Shown: in pieces, positions 1 to 8,370 of the stretch
Layout of the letters: every line of letters begins with the position of its first letter
Position numbering within the stretch: position 1 is the stretch's first letter
Assembly: GCA_910587785.1 (NCBI GenBank)
Contig: CAJUOA010000006.1
Span: forward strand, 1-64,000
Length of the DNA stretch: 64,000 nt
Reading direction: 5' to 3'
From: an uncultured Oscillospiraceae bacterium
Lineage (GTDB): Bacteria > Bacillota > Clostridia > Oscillospirales > Oscillospiraceae
Program-made: the position numbers and the translations under genes
Notes under the pieces: model-generated
Databases searched by the model: none
The model's input: only the letters and a program-made list of their open reading frames with translations
What the model was told of the DNA's origin: nothing

Positions 1-1288
1 GTCCTTTCCTCGCGTATTCTCTGGCTGCGGCTTTCATCTCCGGGGTCCAGCTTTCCGCCCTGGAACGGTCTGCCCACCGTTTAATGGTTTGAGTGCCGTC
101 CTTGAACAGAAATACTAGAGTGTTATTGCCTTCGGCACGAATAGCCGTTATTTTATCGTGGAGGGCCTCTGCGTCAAATTCATCCAGCCCCAGCACCTCC
201 GCCGCAGCTTTTTCAAGCGTTCCCTCCGGTATCTGCTTGGAGGCGCAGGCTCCTTTGCCGTAGATGTTGAAAGTGCTGCAAATCCACACCGGGCCGGTGC
301 GGGTCACCTTTCGCCGGTAGCCCTTGCCGCAGGTGCCGCAGACGATCATCGAAGTGAATGGATACTTGGCAGGGCCGCGTTTGGTCTTGTTGTGCTTGGC
401 GGAGCGCCGGGCCATCTCCGCCTGCACCGCCTGGTAATCCTCCATGCTGACGATGGCCTCGTGGGTATTCTCGGCATGGTACATCGGCAGTTCACCCCGA
501 TTGGGCAGCGCCTTTTTGGTGATGTGGTTCTCTCTGAATGTGGTTTGGAGGAGCAGATTGCCGGTGTAGGAGTAGTTCCCCAGCACATTCCGAACGCTGG
601 AGCGGCACCAGGCATGGCCGTTGCGGGAGGTCTTTCCCTGGGCATTCAGTTTTTTCATGATGGTCTCGATGCCCATGCCGGAGAGGTAGTCGGTGAATAT
701 GTTCCGCACGATCTCGGCCTCCTCCGGCTTGACAATGTAAACACCGTTCACATACTTGTACCCCAGGACCTGACCGGACCAAGGCATCCCTTCCTCGAAA
801 TTCTTCTTGATGCGCCATTTTTGATTTTCGCTGGCGGAGAGGCTCTCCTCCTGGGCGTAGGATGCCAGAATGGTAAGCATCAACTCGCCGTCTGCGCTCA
901 TGGAGTGAATGTTCTGTTCCTCGAAGTAAACATCCACCCCCAGCGATTTCAAATCTCGGACGGTCTGGAGCAGCACCACCGTGTTCCGGGCGAACCGGGA
1001 GATCGACTTTGTGATGATAAGGTCGATGTTCCCGGCGCGGCACTCGGCCAGCAGCCGCTGGAAATTCTCCCGGTTCTCCTTTGTGCCGGTCAGGGCCTCG
1101 TCTGCGTACACCCCGCAGTAGAGCCAGCCTGGGTGGTTCTGGATGAGGCCGCTGTAGTAGCTGACCTGGGCCGAAAGGGAGTGGAGCATGGCGTCCTTGC
1201 CGGAGGACACTCTGGCGTAGGCCGCGACCCGTGTTGCCTTGGGCTGGGCCGGAACTTTCAGTCCCATTTTCTGAATAATGCGTTCCAA
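1..1288 (-). CDS. Large serine recombinase (phage integrase), 3' end outside window
   Basis: Site-specific recombinase that would integrate and excise the prophage through a phosphoserine intermediate. The minus-strand frame is open from 1288 to the window edge (at least 429 residues). The resolvase-type catalytic domain has YARVS near residues 24-28, Ser28 being the expected nucleophile, followed by DEALTGT and an ITKSISRFARN segment carrying conserved arginines. A recombinase domain follows, then a zinc ribbon beginning CGTCGKGYRRK. The start is TTG at 1288, chosen because GGAGG lies 7 bases upstream at 1296-1300; an in-frame ATG eight codons in is the alternative. It is the last visible gene of a three-gene integration module with the HTH/zinc-finger and SHOCT-like genes. 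The family assignment is firm; the C-terminus is not visible. Confidence 0.93.
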   Translation of the reverse strand, partial: MERIIQKMGLKVPAQPKATRVAAYARVSSGKDAMLHSLSAQVSYYSGLIQNHPGWLYCGVYADEALTGTKENRENFQRLLAECRAGNIDLIITKSISRFARNTVVLLQTVRDLKSLGVDVYFEEQNIHSMSADGELMLTILASYAQEESLSASENQKWRIKKNFEEGMPWSGQVLGYKYVNGVYIVKPEEAEIVRNIFTDYLSGMGIETIMKKLNAQGKTSRNGHAWCRSSVRNVLGNYSYTGNLLLQTTFRENHITKKALPNRGELPMYHAENTHEAIVSMEDYQAVQAEMARRSAKHNKTKRGPAKYPFTSMIVCGTCGKGYRRKVTRTGPVWICSTFNIYGKGACASKQIPEGTLEKAAAEVLGLDEFDAEALHDKITAIRAEGNNTLVFLFKDGTQTIKRWADRSRAESWTPEMKAAAREYARKG

Positions 1289-1310
1289 AAAATCACCTCC
1301 TTGGTGGCCA

Positions 1311-1344
1311 CATATTCGCTCTAAACCGCAGATTTATCAAGCAA
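1311..1344 (-). promoter_or_regulatory. Dispersed promoter-like repeat, copy A
   Basis: On the minus strand this reads TTGCTT, a variable stretch, then TAGAGCGAATATGTG, and sits 23 bases before the recombinase TTG start. It matches copies at 17259-17289, 19077-19108 and 20423-20453. Here the TTGCTT part overlaps the stop codon of the SHOCT-like gene. The conserved block looks like a phage-regulated promoter, but the distance between the two halves is longer in this copy. Confidence 0.45.
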
Positions 1345-1507
1345 TAGAACGGAAAATGCTATCCAAAGACAGGCCGTACTTTTTGGTCATAATTGTATCG
1401 ATTTCAGCGTACTCACTCTCGGTGATGATGCCCTGGTGGAGCATACCCTTGGCGAGATTCATCGCCGCTTTGTACGAAGCCAAATTGCGGAAGAACTCCT
1501 CGGACAC
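1337..1507 (-). CDS. SHOCT-like small protein
   Basis: A 56-residue protein: an amphipathic N-terminal helix, then a C-terminal stretch with GMLHQGIITESEYAEID and a final KKYGLSLDSIF. This short helix-turn-helix shape (a 'G-I-I-T-E-x-E-Y/F' core) matches the SHOCT / oligomerization domain found beside serine recombinases in many clostridial prophages. The start is GTG at 1507, two bases after the TAG of the upstream gene and about 8 bases from an AAGGGGG ribosome site lying inside that gene, so translation is probably coupled. A role in recombination directionality is possible but is only inferred from position. Confidence 0.7.
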   Translation of the reverse strand: MSEEFFRNLASYKAAMNLAKGMLHQGIITESEYAEIDTIMTKKYGLSLDSIFRSIA

Positions 1508-1509
1508 GT

Positions 1510-1884
1510 CTACACCCCCTTCCGCCGCGCCTCGGCGTAACAGGCACGGGAGCAGTATTTCCGATGGTCATTGCCATAGCTGTCAAAGGGTTGACCGCAG
1601 TGGACACAAGTGAAGTGATAGATGGCCTTGCGTTTGACCGACTCCGGGTGGCTGTTCCACCAGGCCATGCGGCAGATGTCCGAGCAGAATTTTTTCTCCC
1701 TATAGTGAGGGGTGCGCACCAGCTTGGCTCCACATTGGAGGCACAGTTTTTCCTCGCCGTTCGGATTCCTCCGGCAGACCGATTTGACCGTATTCAGCGA
1801 GTAGCCGGTGAGGACAGCAATCTTCTTATAGCCCAGCCCCTGTTCCCGATATTGTAAAATTTCTTTTGATTTTTCTGTCGCCAT
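1510..1884 (-). CDS. HTH plus zinc-finger regulator (sigma-70 region 4-like)
   Basis: A 124-residue protein. Residues 1-40 hold a helix-turn-helix (EILQYREQGLGYKKIAVLTG) like sigma-70 region 4 or a resolvase-type HTH. Residues about 50-120 carry two cysteine clusters (CLQCGAKL with CSDICRMAWW, then CVHCGQPF with CSRACYAEARR), each a probable treble-clef zinc finger. The start is ATG at 1884, 8 bases after GGAGG; an ATG two codons earlier is too close to the ribosome site. It is first in the integration module, downstream of two terminators and of the composite motif at 1899-1934. It likely binds DNA and controls, or helps, recombinase expression; this role is inference. Confidence 0.72.
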   Translation of the reverse strand: MATEKSKEILQYREQGLGYKKIAVLTGYSLNTVKSVCRRNPNGEEKLCLQCGAKLVRTPHYREKKFCSDICRMAWWNSHPESVKRKAIYHFTCVHCGQPFDSYGNDHRKYCSRACYAEARRKGV

Positions 1885-1898
1885 AAACATTACCTCCT

Positions 1899-1934
1899 CA
1901 CAGGTAGGCCACAGTAAATGAAAATTCGGACGGT
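1899..1934 (-). promoter_or_regulatory. Composite control motif, copy 1
   Basis: On the plus strand CACAGGTAGGCCACAG (1899-1914), nine variable bases, then ATTCGGACGGT (1924-1934). An identical pair with identical spacing is at 36035-36070. CACAG is repeated with an 11-base period, about one helical turn. It is the only conserved element between the upstream terminators and the ATG at 1884, so it probably contains or controls the promoter of the integration module. Confidence 0.5.
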
Positions 1935-1951
1935 TCCGGCGTAAAAAATCA

Positions 1952-1983
1952 AGCCCACCGAGGGAAACTTCCCCCGATGGGCT
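1952..1983 (-). terminator. Intrinsic terminator after the lysis genes (distal)
   Basis: A 13-base inverted repeat (AGCCCATCGGGGG on the minus strand, with two wobble pairs), 6-base loop, followed by TGATTTTTT. It is the second of two tandem terminators downstream of the amidase gene. Confidence 0.8.
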
Positions 1984-2003
1984 GCAAAATGAGCAAAAAC
2001 AAT

Positions 2004-2033
2004 AACCAGCAGCCAAGGCTATGGCTACTGGTT
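2004..2033 (-). terminator. Intrinsic terminator after the lysis genes (proximal)
   Basis: A 12-base stem with one mismatch (AACCAGTAGCCA on the minus strand) and a 6-base loop, followed by ATTGTTTTTGC. With the terminator at 1952-1983 it insulates the integration module from late transcription. Confidence 0.75.
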
Positions 2034-2047
2034 CATTGCAATTGAGG

Positions 2048-2794
2048 TTATCTGGTGTTAAAATGGTCGTGATACCGCTTGAGCATCACACAGAACTGCT
2101 CACGGGTCAGCGGGGAGCGGAGCATGAGGTCGCCGTCTGTATCTCCCAGCAGGAGTCTGTTCTCCGTGGCCCAGGACACAGCTTCCCGCGACCAGTCAGC
2201 CGGATCATTGTCGAGCCTCTTTTCAGACGCTGTGAGCGCGGCCTTTACATCGGCCCGGAACCCGTCCATGGTGTAGGACAGGCCGAGCTGTGTCCAGAGA
2301 TGCTCCGGGTCGCCGTGGTTAGAGGCGATACCCCTGCCATGACCCTCCCGGTGGGATAGGATCACCCCGTCCGCCAGCGGGTCGAGGGAGAACTGCTGGC
2401 ACAGCATAGCAAACAGCTCCACCGCCGCCTGATAGGTGGTGCGGGCCACCGCACGGGCAGTGGCGAGGTCGGAGCAGGTGAATGTGGAGCCTCCGGTGTA
2501 GCGGATGCAGGCCGGTTCGCACATCTCTACCCCAATATGGGTATTGTTCCCACTGGCTCCGCAGTGCCAGCCCCGGTGATCCCAGGGGAGCGTCTGGTGG
2601 ACTGTTCCGTCATTCCCATCAATGAAAGCGTGAACGCAGGCGCTTTTGAAATCGCTGCGGTTCCAGTTACGGATGAACGCTTCCGCGCTGGACTGGGGAC
2701 AGCCCACGGAGTGGAGCATCAGCCCCCTGACTGTGATCTTCCGGCCAGCAGTGTAACAGGGATTCTTTGTAAGGATCGACTGCACCAGCGTCAT
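2048..2794 (-). CDS. N-acetylmuramoyl-L-alanine amidase (endolysin) with SLH domain
   Basis: Endolysin that cleaves the amide bond between MurNAc and the stem peptide at the end of the lytic cycle. 248 residues. The N-terminal two thirds form an Amidase_2/PGRP fold: MLHSVGCPQ supplies the first zinc histidine, WHCGASGNNTHIGVEM the conserved centre, and SHREGHGRGIASNHGDPEH the downstream zinc/catalytic histidines. The last ~55 residues (WSREAVSWATENRLLLGDTDG) look like one S-layer homology repeat, a probable cell-wall anchor in place of an SH3 domain. It overlaps the holin stop by four bases, giving a holin-amidase cassette. No signal peptide is visible, as expected for holin-dependent release. 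Confidence 0.9.
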   Translation of the reverse strand: MTLVQSILTKNPCYTAGRKITVRGLMLHSVGCPQSSAEAFIRNWNRSDFKSACVHAFIDGNDGTVHQTLPWDHRGWHCGASGNNTHIGVEMCEPACIRYTGGSTFTCSDLATARAVARTTYQAAVELFAMLCQQFSLDPLADGVILSHREGHGRGIASNHGDPEHLWTQLGLSYTMDGFRADVKAALTASEKRLDNDPADWSREAVSWATENRLLLGDTDGDLMLRSPLTREQFCVMLKRYHDHFNTR

Positions 2795-3207
2795 TCGTCC
2801 TCACCGCCCTCCGCCCGGTCGTGGATCTGCGCCAGAACGTCCCGCAGCTTTTTCGGAATGGGCAGACCCAGATGAGCGGCATTCTCCAGCAGGGACACAC
2901 CCTCGTTGGAGAGGTAAAAGAAGATCACCGCCGTGCGCAGGACGCTCCCATCGCCAATGATCTGCGTGTCCAGAATGTGTCCCGCGCCAACCAGGACGAA
3001 GATCAGCACCTTCCGGCAGATGCCCCGGAAGCCTACCTTGCTGGACAGCTCCTTGTCGCTGACGGCACACATGACCCCGGTGATGTAGTCCACCACGGCA
3101 AACACCACCAGGGCGATGAGCAGTCCATCGCAGCCGCCCAGGAAGTAGCCCAGCCAGCCGCCAACGGCGGCGAAAATCAGTTGTACCATGTTCCAAAACT
3201 CCTTCAT
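2791..3207 (-). CDS. Phage holin (toxin-secretion/phage lysis type)
   Basis: Membrane protein that would permeabilise the cytoplasmic membrane and release the amidase. 138 residues with hydrophobic segments at about 7-25 (LIFAAVGGWLGYFLGG), 28-48 (LLIALVVFAVVDYITGVMCA), 62-80 and 87-98, followed by a charged C-terminus. The DYITGVMCAV segment is typical of the TIGR01593/holin family of Firmicutes phages. The start is ATG at 3207, 9 bases after GGAGG. It overlaps the amidase gene by four bases, a common translational coupling in lysis cassettes. Confidence 0.88.
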   Translation of the reverse strand: MKEFWNMVQLIFAAVGGWLGYFLGGCDGLLIALVVFAVVDYITGVMCAVSDKELSSKVGFRGICRKVLIFVLVGAGHILDTQIIGDGSVLRTAVIFFYLSNEGVSLLENAAHLGLPIPKKLRDVLAQIHDRAEGGEDE

Positions 3208-3211
3208 AGCT

Positions 3212-3577
3212 TTACTCCTCCTTGAACTCCACGAAGGGAGCCATTACTTCCATGTCGTTGACGGAGAGCCGCAGGTCCTCCGTTATGGGGATCACCATAA
3301 TGGGAATGTCCAGCGTGATCTCCATATCCAGCAGCTCGTCCAGTTCGGCGATCACCTTCTCCTCCTGACCATCCTCGAAGGTGTAGTCACCGTTTCCGTC
3401 CGGGGTGCCATATTTGTCGAGGATCTTCTGCCTCTGCTGGGAAAAGAAGTCCGCCTCCTTCTGGATGGCATCAATGCTCCGCTTGAGCCTGTAGGCCAGC
3501 CGCAGACTCAAGTCCCCGGCGGACAGTTTGGACAGTGCCGGGATCGCCAGGACGATGGTGCGCATGGTCGTTTTCAA
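3212..3577 (-). CDS. Phage protein of unknown function in the tail-lysis interval
   Basis: 121 residues, acidic, mainly helical in the first half (a basic-hydrophobic ALSKLSAGDLSLRLAYRLKR segment) and beta-like at the C-terminus. I see no catalytic motif. It lies between the tail spike and the holin, where Firmicutes siphoviruses often carry small baseplate or DUF1617-like proteins, so a tail-tip role is possible. The start is TTG at 3577, picked because GGAGG is exactly 8 bases upstream; the next in-frame ATG (codon 5) is farther from it. Confidence 0.6.
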   Translation of the reverse strand: MKTTMRTIVLAIPALSKLSAGDLSLRLAYRLKRSIDAIQKEADFFSQQRQKILDKYGTPDGNGDYTFEDGQEEKVIAELDELLDMEITLDIPIMVIPITEDLRLSVNDMEVMAPFVEFKEE

Positions 3578-3589
3578 AATGATCTCCTC

Positions 3590-5878
3590 CTAACTGATCA
3601 GGCCGTAGCCTTTTAGTGCGTTGATGAGGGCGTTGAGGGACGTCGCCACCGTGCTGGCGGACACACTGGAAGACGTGGAACAGGTGCTGACGCTCTTCCT
3701 CCGGGACGCGCTCACGCCGAAGAAGCCCAGGTAGGCGGAACTGTTGCCCAGATTCAGTGTCCCGCCCTGTACCGTCAGTCCGGTGAAGTAGCCCCAATAG
3801 AAGGGATAGCTGCTGGTGCCGATGTAGGAACCGTAGCTGGACCCGGTGTGGCTAGGGACAAGCTGCCGGGAGCTGTTGTAGGTCAGGTAATAACTGGTAC
3901 TGGTCCCGCCAGCGTACAGCCGGTAGATAGAACTGGCCTTTGCATAGCTACTGAGAGAGCTGGTAGTGGCATATCCGCTCAGGGAACTGGTCGTAGCGTA
4001 GTTGCTGGGATTGAACTGCGTCCCATTGATATACAGATTGGTGATGTAGGCATACTGCCAGGGATAGGCCGAGCTGCCCAGATAATATCCAGTGCTGGCC
4101 TGCGGGACGAACTGCTTGCTGCTGTTCATGGTCGCGTAGATGTCGGCATTGTAGTTCACCCGGTTTCCATAGATGCGCAGGCCGTCCAGCATGATGGCGT
4201 ACACATACAGAAAGTTCCATTTATAGCTGGAGGAGCCAAGGTTCAACTCCTCGTTCTTGGCGGGAATAATGCCGAGGTAGTTGAGCGTCATGCCGTAGAG
4301 GGAGCTGCTGTTGGGGGTGATGGTGACGCTGTTGGTGTAGCAACCGGCCCAGAGGTGGGTGGCATCTCCAAGGCTGTAAAGGCTGGAGGTTCCCGGCCTC
4401 ATGTAGTAGGACGAGGCGTTGTGGATGGAAATTCCCTCATTGGTGTCGCCCCAGCGGTTGAAGGTGATAGTCGTACCCTTGATGAGCAGCTCCGTGTAGG
4501 CGTTCGAGCTGTTGTTGCCGCCAATATACATGGTCGCAGTGCTGGAGCAGTCGATGGCGGTTTTCACACCGGAACTGTCGTAGATTTTAGAGACCTTCAG
4601 ACTGCCGACATCGATCCGATCGGCGGTGATTTTCCCCGTCTTGATGCAGGCCCCGTCAATGGTCGTGGTCCCGCCGGACAGCCCCGCGAAGGTCACATAC
4701 CCGGTGAACTTGATGTCTCCGCTGGAAAGGGTAGCAGTGCCAGCGGTCAGTTTGAAGGAACTGGAGGTCTCCCCGTTGGTGACTGAGAGCCGGATGCTCT
4801 TGGCGTACTGCTCGATGGTAGAGATGTGCCTCTCGGCCCCCTCCAGCCCCTCCTCGGTGGCGGTGATGCGGGTGTTGAACCCGCCCACCGTCAGGCTCAG
4901 TTGGGCCACGTTCCCCTCGGCGGTCTTGATACGGGCATCGAAACCACCCACCGTCTGCTTCAGCTCGGACACACCGCCCTCCGCCGTGGTAATGCGGGTA
5001 TCGAAGCCGGAAACGGTCTGGGTCAGGGAGGACAGGCTTCCGTCCATCTTCTGGATGGTGGATTCCAGCTTCCCGTTCGCCGCCCGGAACTCCTGCTTGA
5101 TGTCCTCCATCCGGTCAGTAGTGGCGGCGAGGAGGTTCGGCACATAGTCGCCCACCTCCACCCGGACGGTGTAGCGGTAGAACGGGTTATAGGTGATGGC
5201 GACGATCCTTGTGTCCACCGACACACCCATGGGGCGGTAGGTGATGTTCACCTCGTCCCCGGCTTCCAGATCAGCCATCTTGAACAGAGAAATTTCATAG
5301 GACTGCGTATTCTCCCGGCTGTCCAAGGTGACAGAGAGATCAGTCACATTCTTGCCGTCCATGAGAACTTTGCGGACGGAGCTGCCCCGGTGTTTCCGCA
5401 GGCTGATCTTGTAGCCGTCATACTCCACTTCACAGCCGCAGGCGTCAATGAATCGCATGAGAGCATTGCGGCGGTTCAGCGTCCCCTCGGTAAAGGCCAC
5501 CTCCACATTATCAGTGGCTTCGCATACACCAATGGAGAACGGAGTACCGGAGAGCAGCCTGTTCAAGCCGCCCAAAGGCGTACCCTCGTAGACAAAGGTG
5601 ACGAGGTTGTATTGCTCGTCATTGAGCAGATAGGAGATGTGTTCGCACTGGGCTGTGGTGACGGGCAGGCCGTTGGTGATCTGCCGTGCCACCCGGACGA
5701 TGGTGTACGCCTGCCCCTCCAGCCATGCCGTCATGCCGGGGAGCAGCTTCTGGGAGCGGGGGGCCAAGACGGAGAAATCCAGCGTCCTCTCCCCGGAGAG
5801 CCGGTCAACCAGGGATGCAGAGAGAACGCTGTGAAAGTCATACAGCTTGGATGTCCCTTGGTAGATGTCGATTTGCAT
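3590..5878 (-). CDS. Tail spike / minor structural protein (receptor-binding)
   Basis: 762-residue tail-tip protein. Residues 1-250 resemble the Gp37-like/prophage tail endopeptidase-type domain that joins the tail tube to the tip. Residues about 250-370 carry three near-identical coiled-coil repeats of the form TVGGFDTRITTAEGG, spaced about 21 residues. A conserved GKITADRIDVGSL segment typical of phage minor structural proteins follows, and the rest is Ser/Thr/Tyr/Gly-rich beta structure with GYATTSSLS repeats and repeated Y-P-F/W-x-Y-A/G-Y motifs, likely the receptor-binding part. The start is ATG at 5878, with AAGGAGG just upstream. It directly follows the tape measure gene; no separate distal tail (Dit) gene is present between them. 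Confidence 0.82.
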   Translation of the reverse strand: MQIDIYQGTSKLYDFHSVLSASLVDRLSGERTLDFSVLAPRSQKLLPGMTAWLEGQAYTIVRVARQITNGLPVTTAQCEHISYLLNDEQYNLVTFVYEGTPLGGLNRLLSGTPFSIGVCEATDNVEVAFTEGTLNRRNALMRFIDACGCEVEYDGYKISLRKHRGSSVRKVLMDGKNVTDLSVTLDSRENTQSYEISLFKMADLEAGDEVNITYRPMGVSVDTRIVAITYNPFYRYTVRVEVGDYVPNLLAATTDRMEDIKQEFRAANGKLESTIQKMDGSLSSLTQTVSGFDTRITTAEGGVSELKQTVGGFDARIKTAEGNVAQLSLTVGGFNTRITATEEGLEGAERHISTIEQYAKSIRLSVTNGETSSSFKLTAGTATLSSGDIKFTGYVTFAGLSGGTTTIDGACIKTGKITADRIDVGSLKVSKIYDSSGVKTAIDCSSTATMYIGGNNSSNAYTELLIKGTTITFNRWGDTNEGISIHNASSYYMRPGTSSLYSLGDATHLWAGCYTNSVTITPNSSSLYGMTLNYLGIIPAKNEELNLGSSSYKWNFLYVYAIMLDGLRIYGNRVNYNADIYATMNSSKQFVPQASTGYYLGSSAYPWQYAYITNLYINGTQFNPSNYATTSSLSGYATTSSLSSYAKASSIYRLYAGGTSTSYYLTYNSSRQLVPSHTGSSYGSYIGTSSYPFYWGYFTGLTVQGGTLNLGNSSAYLGFFGVSASRRKSVSTCSTSSSVSASTVATSLNALINALKGYGLIS

Positions 5879-5892
5879 AGATTCCTCCTTCC

Positions 5893-8355
5893 TTATCCCA
5901 CACCGAGGTTCCGCACGTAGACTTGGTTCTGGGACCACTGAATCTCAGCCAGGATGCGGGAGAGCGTTGCGCCGTTGATCGTCAGGGGAATGGTCACATT
6001 GAACGCATGACTGCCGACAGCGGCGGCAGGAACATCGCCGATACTGGTGTCAATGTTGAAGTCAGTGGGGATGGCATTCCTCATGTCCTTCTCCACATCC
6101 TTCATGGCGTCCAGAAAACCAACGCCCATGCCTGCGCCCATGTTCTCGCCGATCCCGGCGAACACGGTGGACGGGGAGTGGATGCCGAGAAAGCCCTTCA
6201 CGCCGTCCACCAGACCGCTCACCCAGCCCGTCACCTTGTCCGACAGCCAGGAGATCATGGAGGAGATGCCGTCCCAGATGCCTTTGACCAGATTGACGCC
6301 CACCTCCATGATGTCAGGAGCGGAGCCGGTGAAGGCGTCCACGATGCTGGCAATGATCTTCGGCACAGCCTTGACGATCTCAATGATGATGGTAGGCAGG
6401 TTCTCAATGAGGGCTACGAACAGTTCCACACCAGCCAGAATGATCTTGTCAATGTTCCCAATGAGCGCGTCTACGATGCTGGAAATGATCTGGGGGATAG
6501 CCTCCACAATGGTCGTGATGATAGAGGGCAGATTTTCGATGAGGGCCACCAGCAGCTCCACACCGGCATCGATCAGTTGCGGGATGCTCTCCACAATGGC
6601 CGTGAGGATGCCCTCAATGATCTGCGGAATGGCTGCTACAATGGCGGCGATGATCTCCGGCAGGGCCTCCACCAAGGAGGTCAAAAGCTGTATCCCGGCA
6701 TCAATAATTTGTGGGATGGCTCCAATGATGAACTCCACGATAGCCGTGATGATCTCCGGGAGAGCCTCCACCAGAACGGGTATGGCCTCCAGCAGCCCCT
6801 CCGCCAGCCCGGTGATGAGTTGGAGCGCGGCATCCAGCAGCAGCGGCAGATTCTCGATGAGTGTTTGCACGATCTGGGTGACGATCTCCACCACCTTGGG
6901 AACCAGCTCCGGGCCAGCCTCCGCGATGCCCTGGGCCAGCGACACGATGATCTGCATCCCGGCCTCTATGAGCATGGGGAGCAGTTCCACCAGGGCGGCG
7001 ATAAGCTGGGTGATGACCTCCGTGATGGTAGGCATCAGCTCCGGCACAGCTTCCAGGATGCCCTGGGCCAGAGCCTGGATGATGGCGGGCGCACCAGCCA
7101 GCACCGCCTCGGCCACCGTGCCGACCAGCGTGACTACTTGGGGGATCATGGTGCTGATGCTCTCAATCATGGAGGTGACGCCGCTCTCGATCTCCTCCGC
7201 CGCGTTGTCGTTCCCGGCGATCAGGTCGGAGAAGCCGTCCATGATGCTGACCAGGCCGGGGAGCATATCGGAGGTGATCCGGTTCTTCAGCCCACCAAAC
7301 GTGTTGTTTAGGCGGCTCAAACTGTCCTCAAATGCGGCACTGGCGGCAACGGCCTCGTTGCTCATGACCATGCCGTAGTCCTGGGCCTCCTTTTTGAGCG
7401 CGGCGGTATCCCCGGCGGTCATGTTGAGGACTGCCGCCATATCCGTGGCGGATTTGCCCAGGAGATCGGTGGCTGCGGAGGTACGCTCCGCGCCGGAACC
7501 CATCTCCTGGAGGGCGGCTATCACCACATCAAGCTGCTGTTCCTGGGAGAGGCCGTTCAAGTCCTCGATGGACAGTCCCACGGCATCCAGTTTCTCTGCA
7601 GCGGACTTGGAGCCGTTGGCGGCATCCGCAATGACTCCGGAGAGGGTCTTCATCCCAGCCTGGAGGTTATCCACGTTCGCGCCGCTGCGCTCGAACACAT
7701 AGGCCCACTCCTGGTAGGCTTCCGCGCTGATGCCGATCTTCTGGGAGGTCTTGTCGATCTTGTCCCCAGCGGAGGCAGTCTCGTTCGCCATGTCCCAGAT
7801 GGCCTTCCCTGCCGCCACAGCCGCCGTACCAATTGCGGTGACGGCGGCAGCGGTGGCCTTTGCAACGGTTCCGAGGACGCTCTTGAACTTCTCGAACTTT
7901 CCCCCGGCATCCTCCGCCGCATCGCCGCTGTCCTCCACCGCATCGGAGAAATTCTCTGTGCTATCCCCAGCGGCATCCATCTCATCCGTCATACCCTGGA
8001 TGGCCTGCTCATTACCGGATAGCTCCCGCTCCATGCTGTTAAGGGCGGCTTCAGCGTTATTGAGCTGAATCTGCCAGTTCTGTGTGCGGCGGTCGTTTTC
8101 ACCGAAAGACTCAGCGGCATTGTCCAGGGCAGCACGGAGGGTGTCGATCTTCTGGCGCTGTGCCTCGATCTCCTTGTTTAGCACCTGGTTCCGGGCGGTG
8201 AGTGCCTCCACAGAATTGTCATTTTTGTCAAACTGGGACTGCACCAGCTTCATTTCAGAGCCGAGGACTTTGAAGGACTGGTTGATCTCCGAGAGCGCGG
8301 ATTTGAACTCTTTTTCGCCCTCCAGACCGATTTTCAGGCCGAAACTAGCAGCCAA
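5893..8355 (-). CDS. Tail tape measure protein
   Basis: Sets tail length and occupies the tail tube. 820 residues. Residues 1-150 are coiled coil (KALSEINQSFKVLGSEMK and onward), residues 160-190 a strongly hydrophobic Ala-rich segment, and residues about 190-380 the conserved TMP core. Residues about 395-690 consist of hydrophobic repeats of the pattern I-P-Q-(L/I)-I-(D/E)-A-G-(V/I)-(E/Q)-L-(L/I), probably membrane-active helices used during DNA delivery. The C-terminus includes GIHSPSTVFAGIGENM, a motif common in tape measures. The start is TTG at 8355, 8 bases after AAGGGGG. Confidence 0.92.
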   Translation of the reverse strand: MAASFGLKIGLEGEKEFKSALSEINQSFKVLGSEMKLVQSQFDKNDNSVEALTARNQVLNKEIEAQRQKIDTLRAALDNAAESFGENDRRTQNWQIQLNNAEAALNSMERELSGNEQAIQGMTDEMDAAGDSTENFSDAVEDSGDAAEDAGGKFEKFKSVLGTVAKATAAAVTAIGTAAVAAGKAIWDMANETASAGDKIDKTSQKIGISAEAYQEWAYVFERSGANVDNLQAGMKTLSGVIADAANGSKSAAEKLDAVGLSIEDLNGLSQEQQLDVVIAALQEMGSGAERTSAATDLLGKSATDMAAVLNMTAGDTAALKKEAQDYGMVMSNEAVAASAAFEDSLSRLNNTFGGLKNRITSDMLPGLVSIMDGFSDLIAGNDNAAEEIESGVTSMIESISTMIPQVVTLVGTVAEAVLAGAPAIIQALAQGILEAVPELMPTITEVITQLIAALVELLPMLIEAGMQIIVSLAQGIAEAGPELVPKVVEIVTQIVQTLIENLPLLLDAALQLITGLAEGLLEAIPVLVEALPEIITAIVEFIIGAIPQIIDAGIQLLTSLVEALPEIIAAIVAAIPQIIEGILTAIVESIPQLIDAGVELLVALIENLPSIITTIVEAIPQIISSIVDALIGNIDKIILAGVELFVALIENLPTIIIEIVKAVPKIIASIVDAFTGSAPDIMEVGVNLVKGIWDGISSMISWLSDKVTGWVSGLVDGVKGFLGIHSPSTVFAGIGENMGAGMGVGFLDAMKDVEKDMRNAIPTDFNIDTSIGDVPAAAVGSHAFNVTIPLTINGATLSRILAEIQWSQNQVYVRNLGVG

Positions 8356-8370
8356 CTAACTCGCCCCCTT

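Noticed and set aside
158..1324. Long plus-strand open frame across the recombinase gene
   Set aside because: It is antisense to a clearly recognisable serine recombinase with catalytic motifs and a ribosome site; the plus-strand translation has no domain and is a high-GC shadow frame.
4800..5060. Possible CRISPR or tandem DNA repeat in the tail spike region
   Set aside because: The repetition reflects three coiled-coil protein repeats of the spike, with no spacers of constant length or unique sequence.
5923..7378. Plus-strand open frames of 443-462 codons opposite the tape measure gene
   Set aside because: Low-complexity His/Asp- or Ser/Met-rich translations produced by the repetitive tape measure codons; no ribosome site or known domain.
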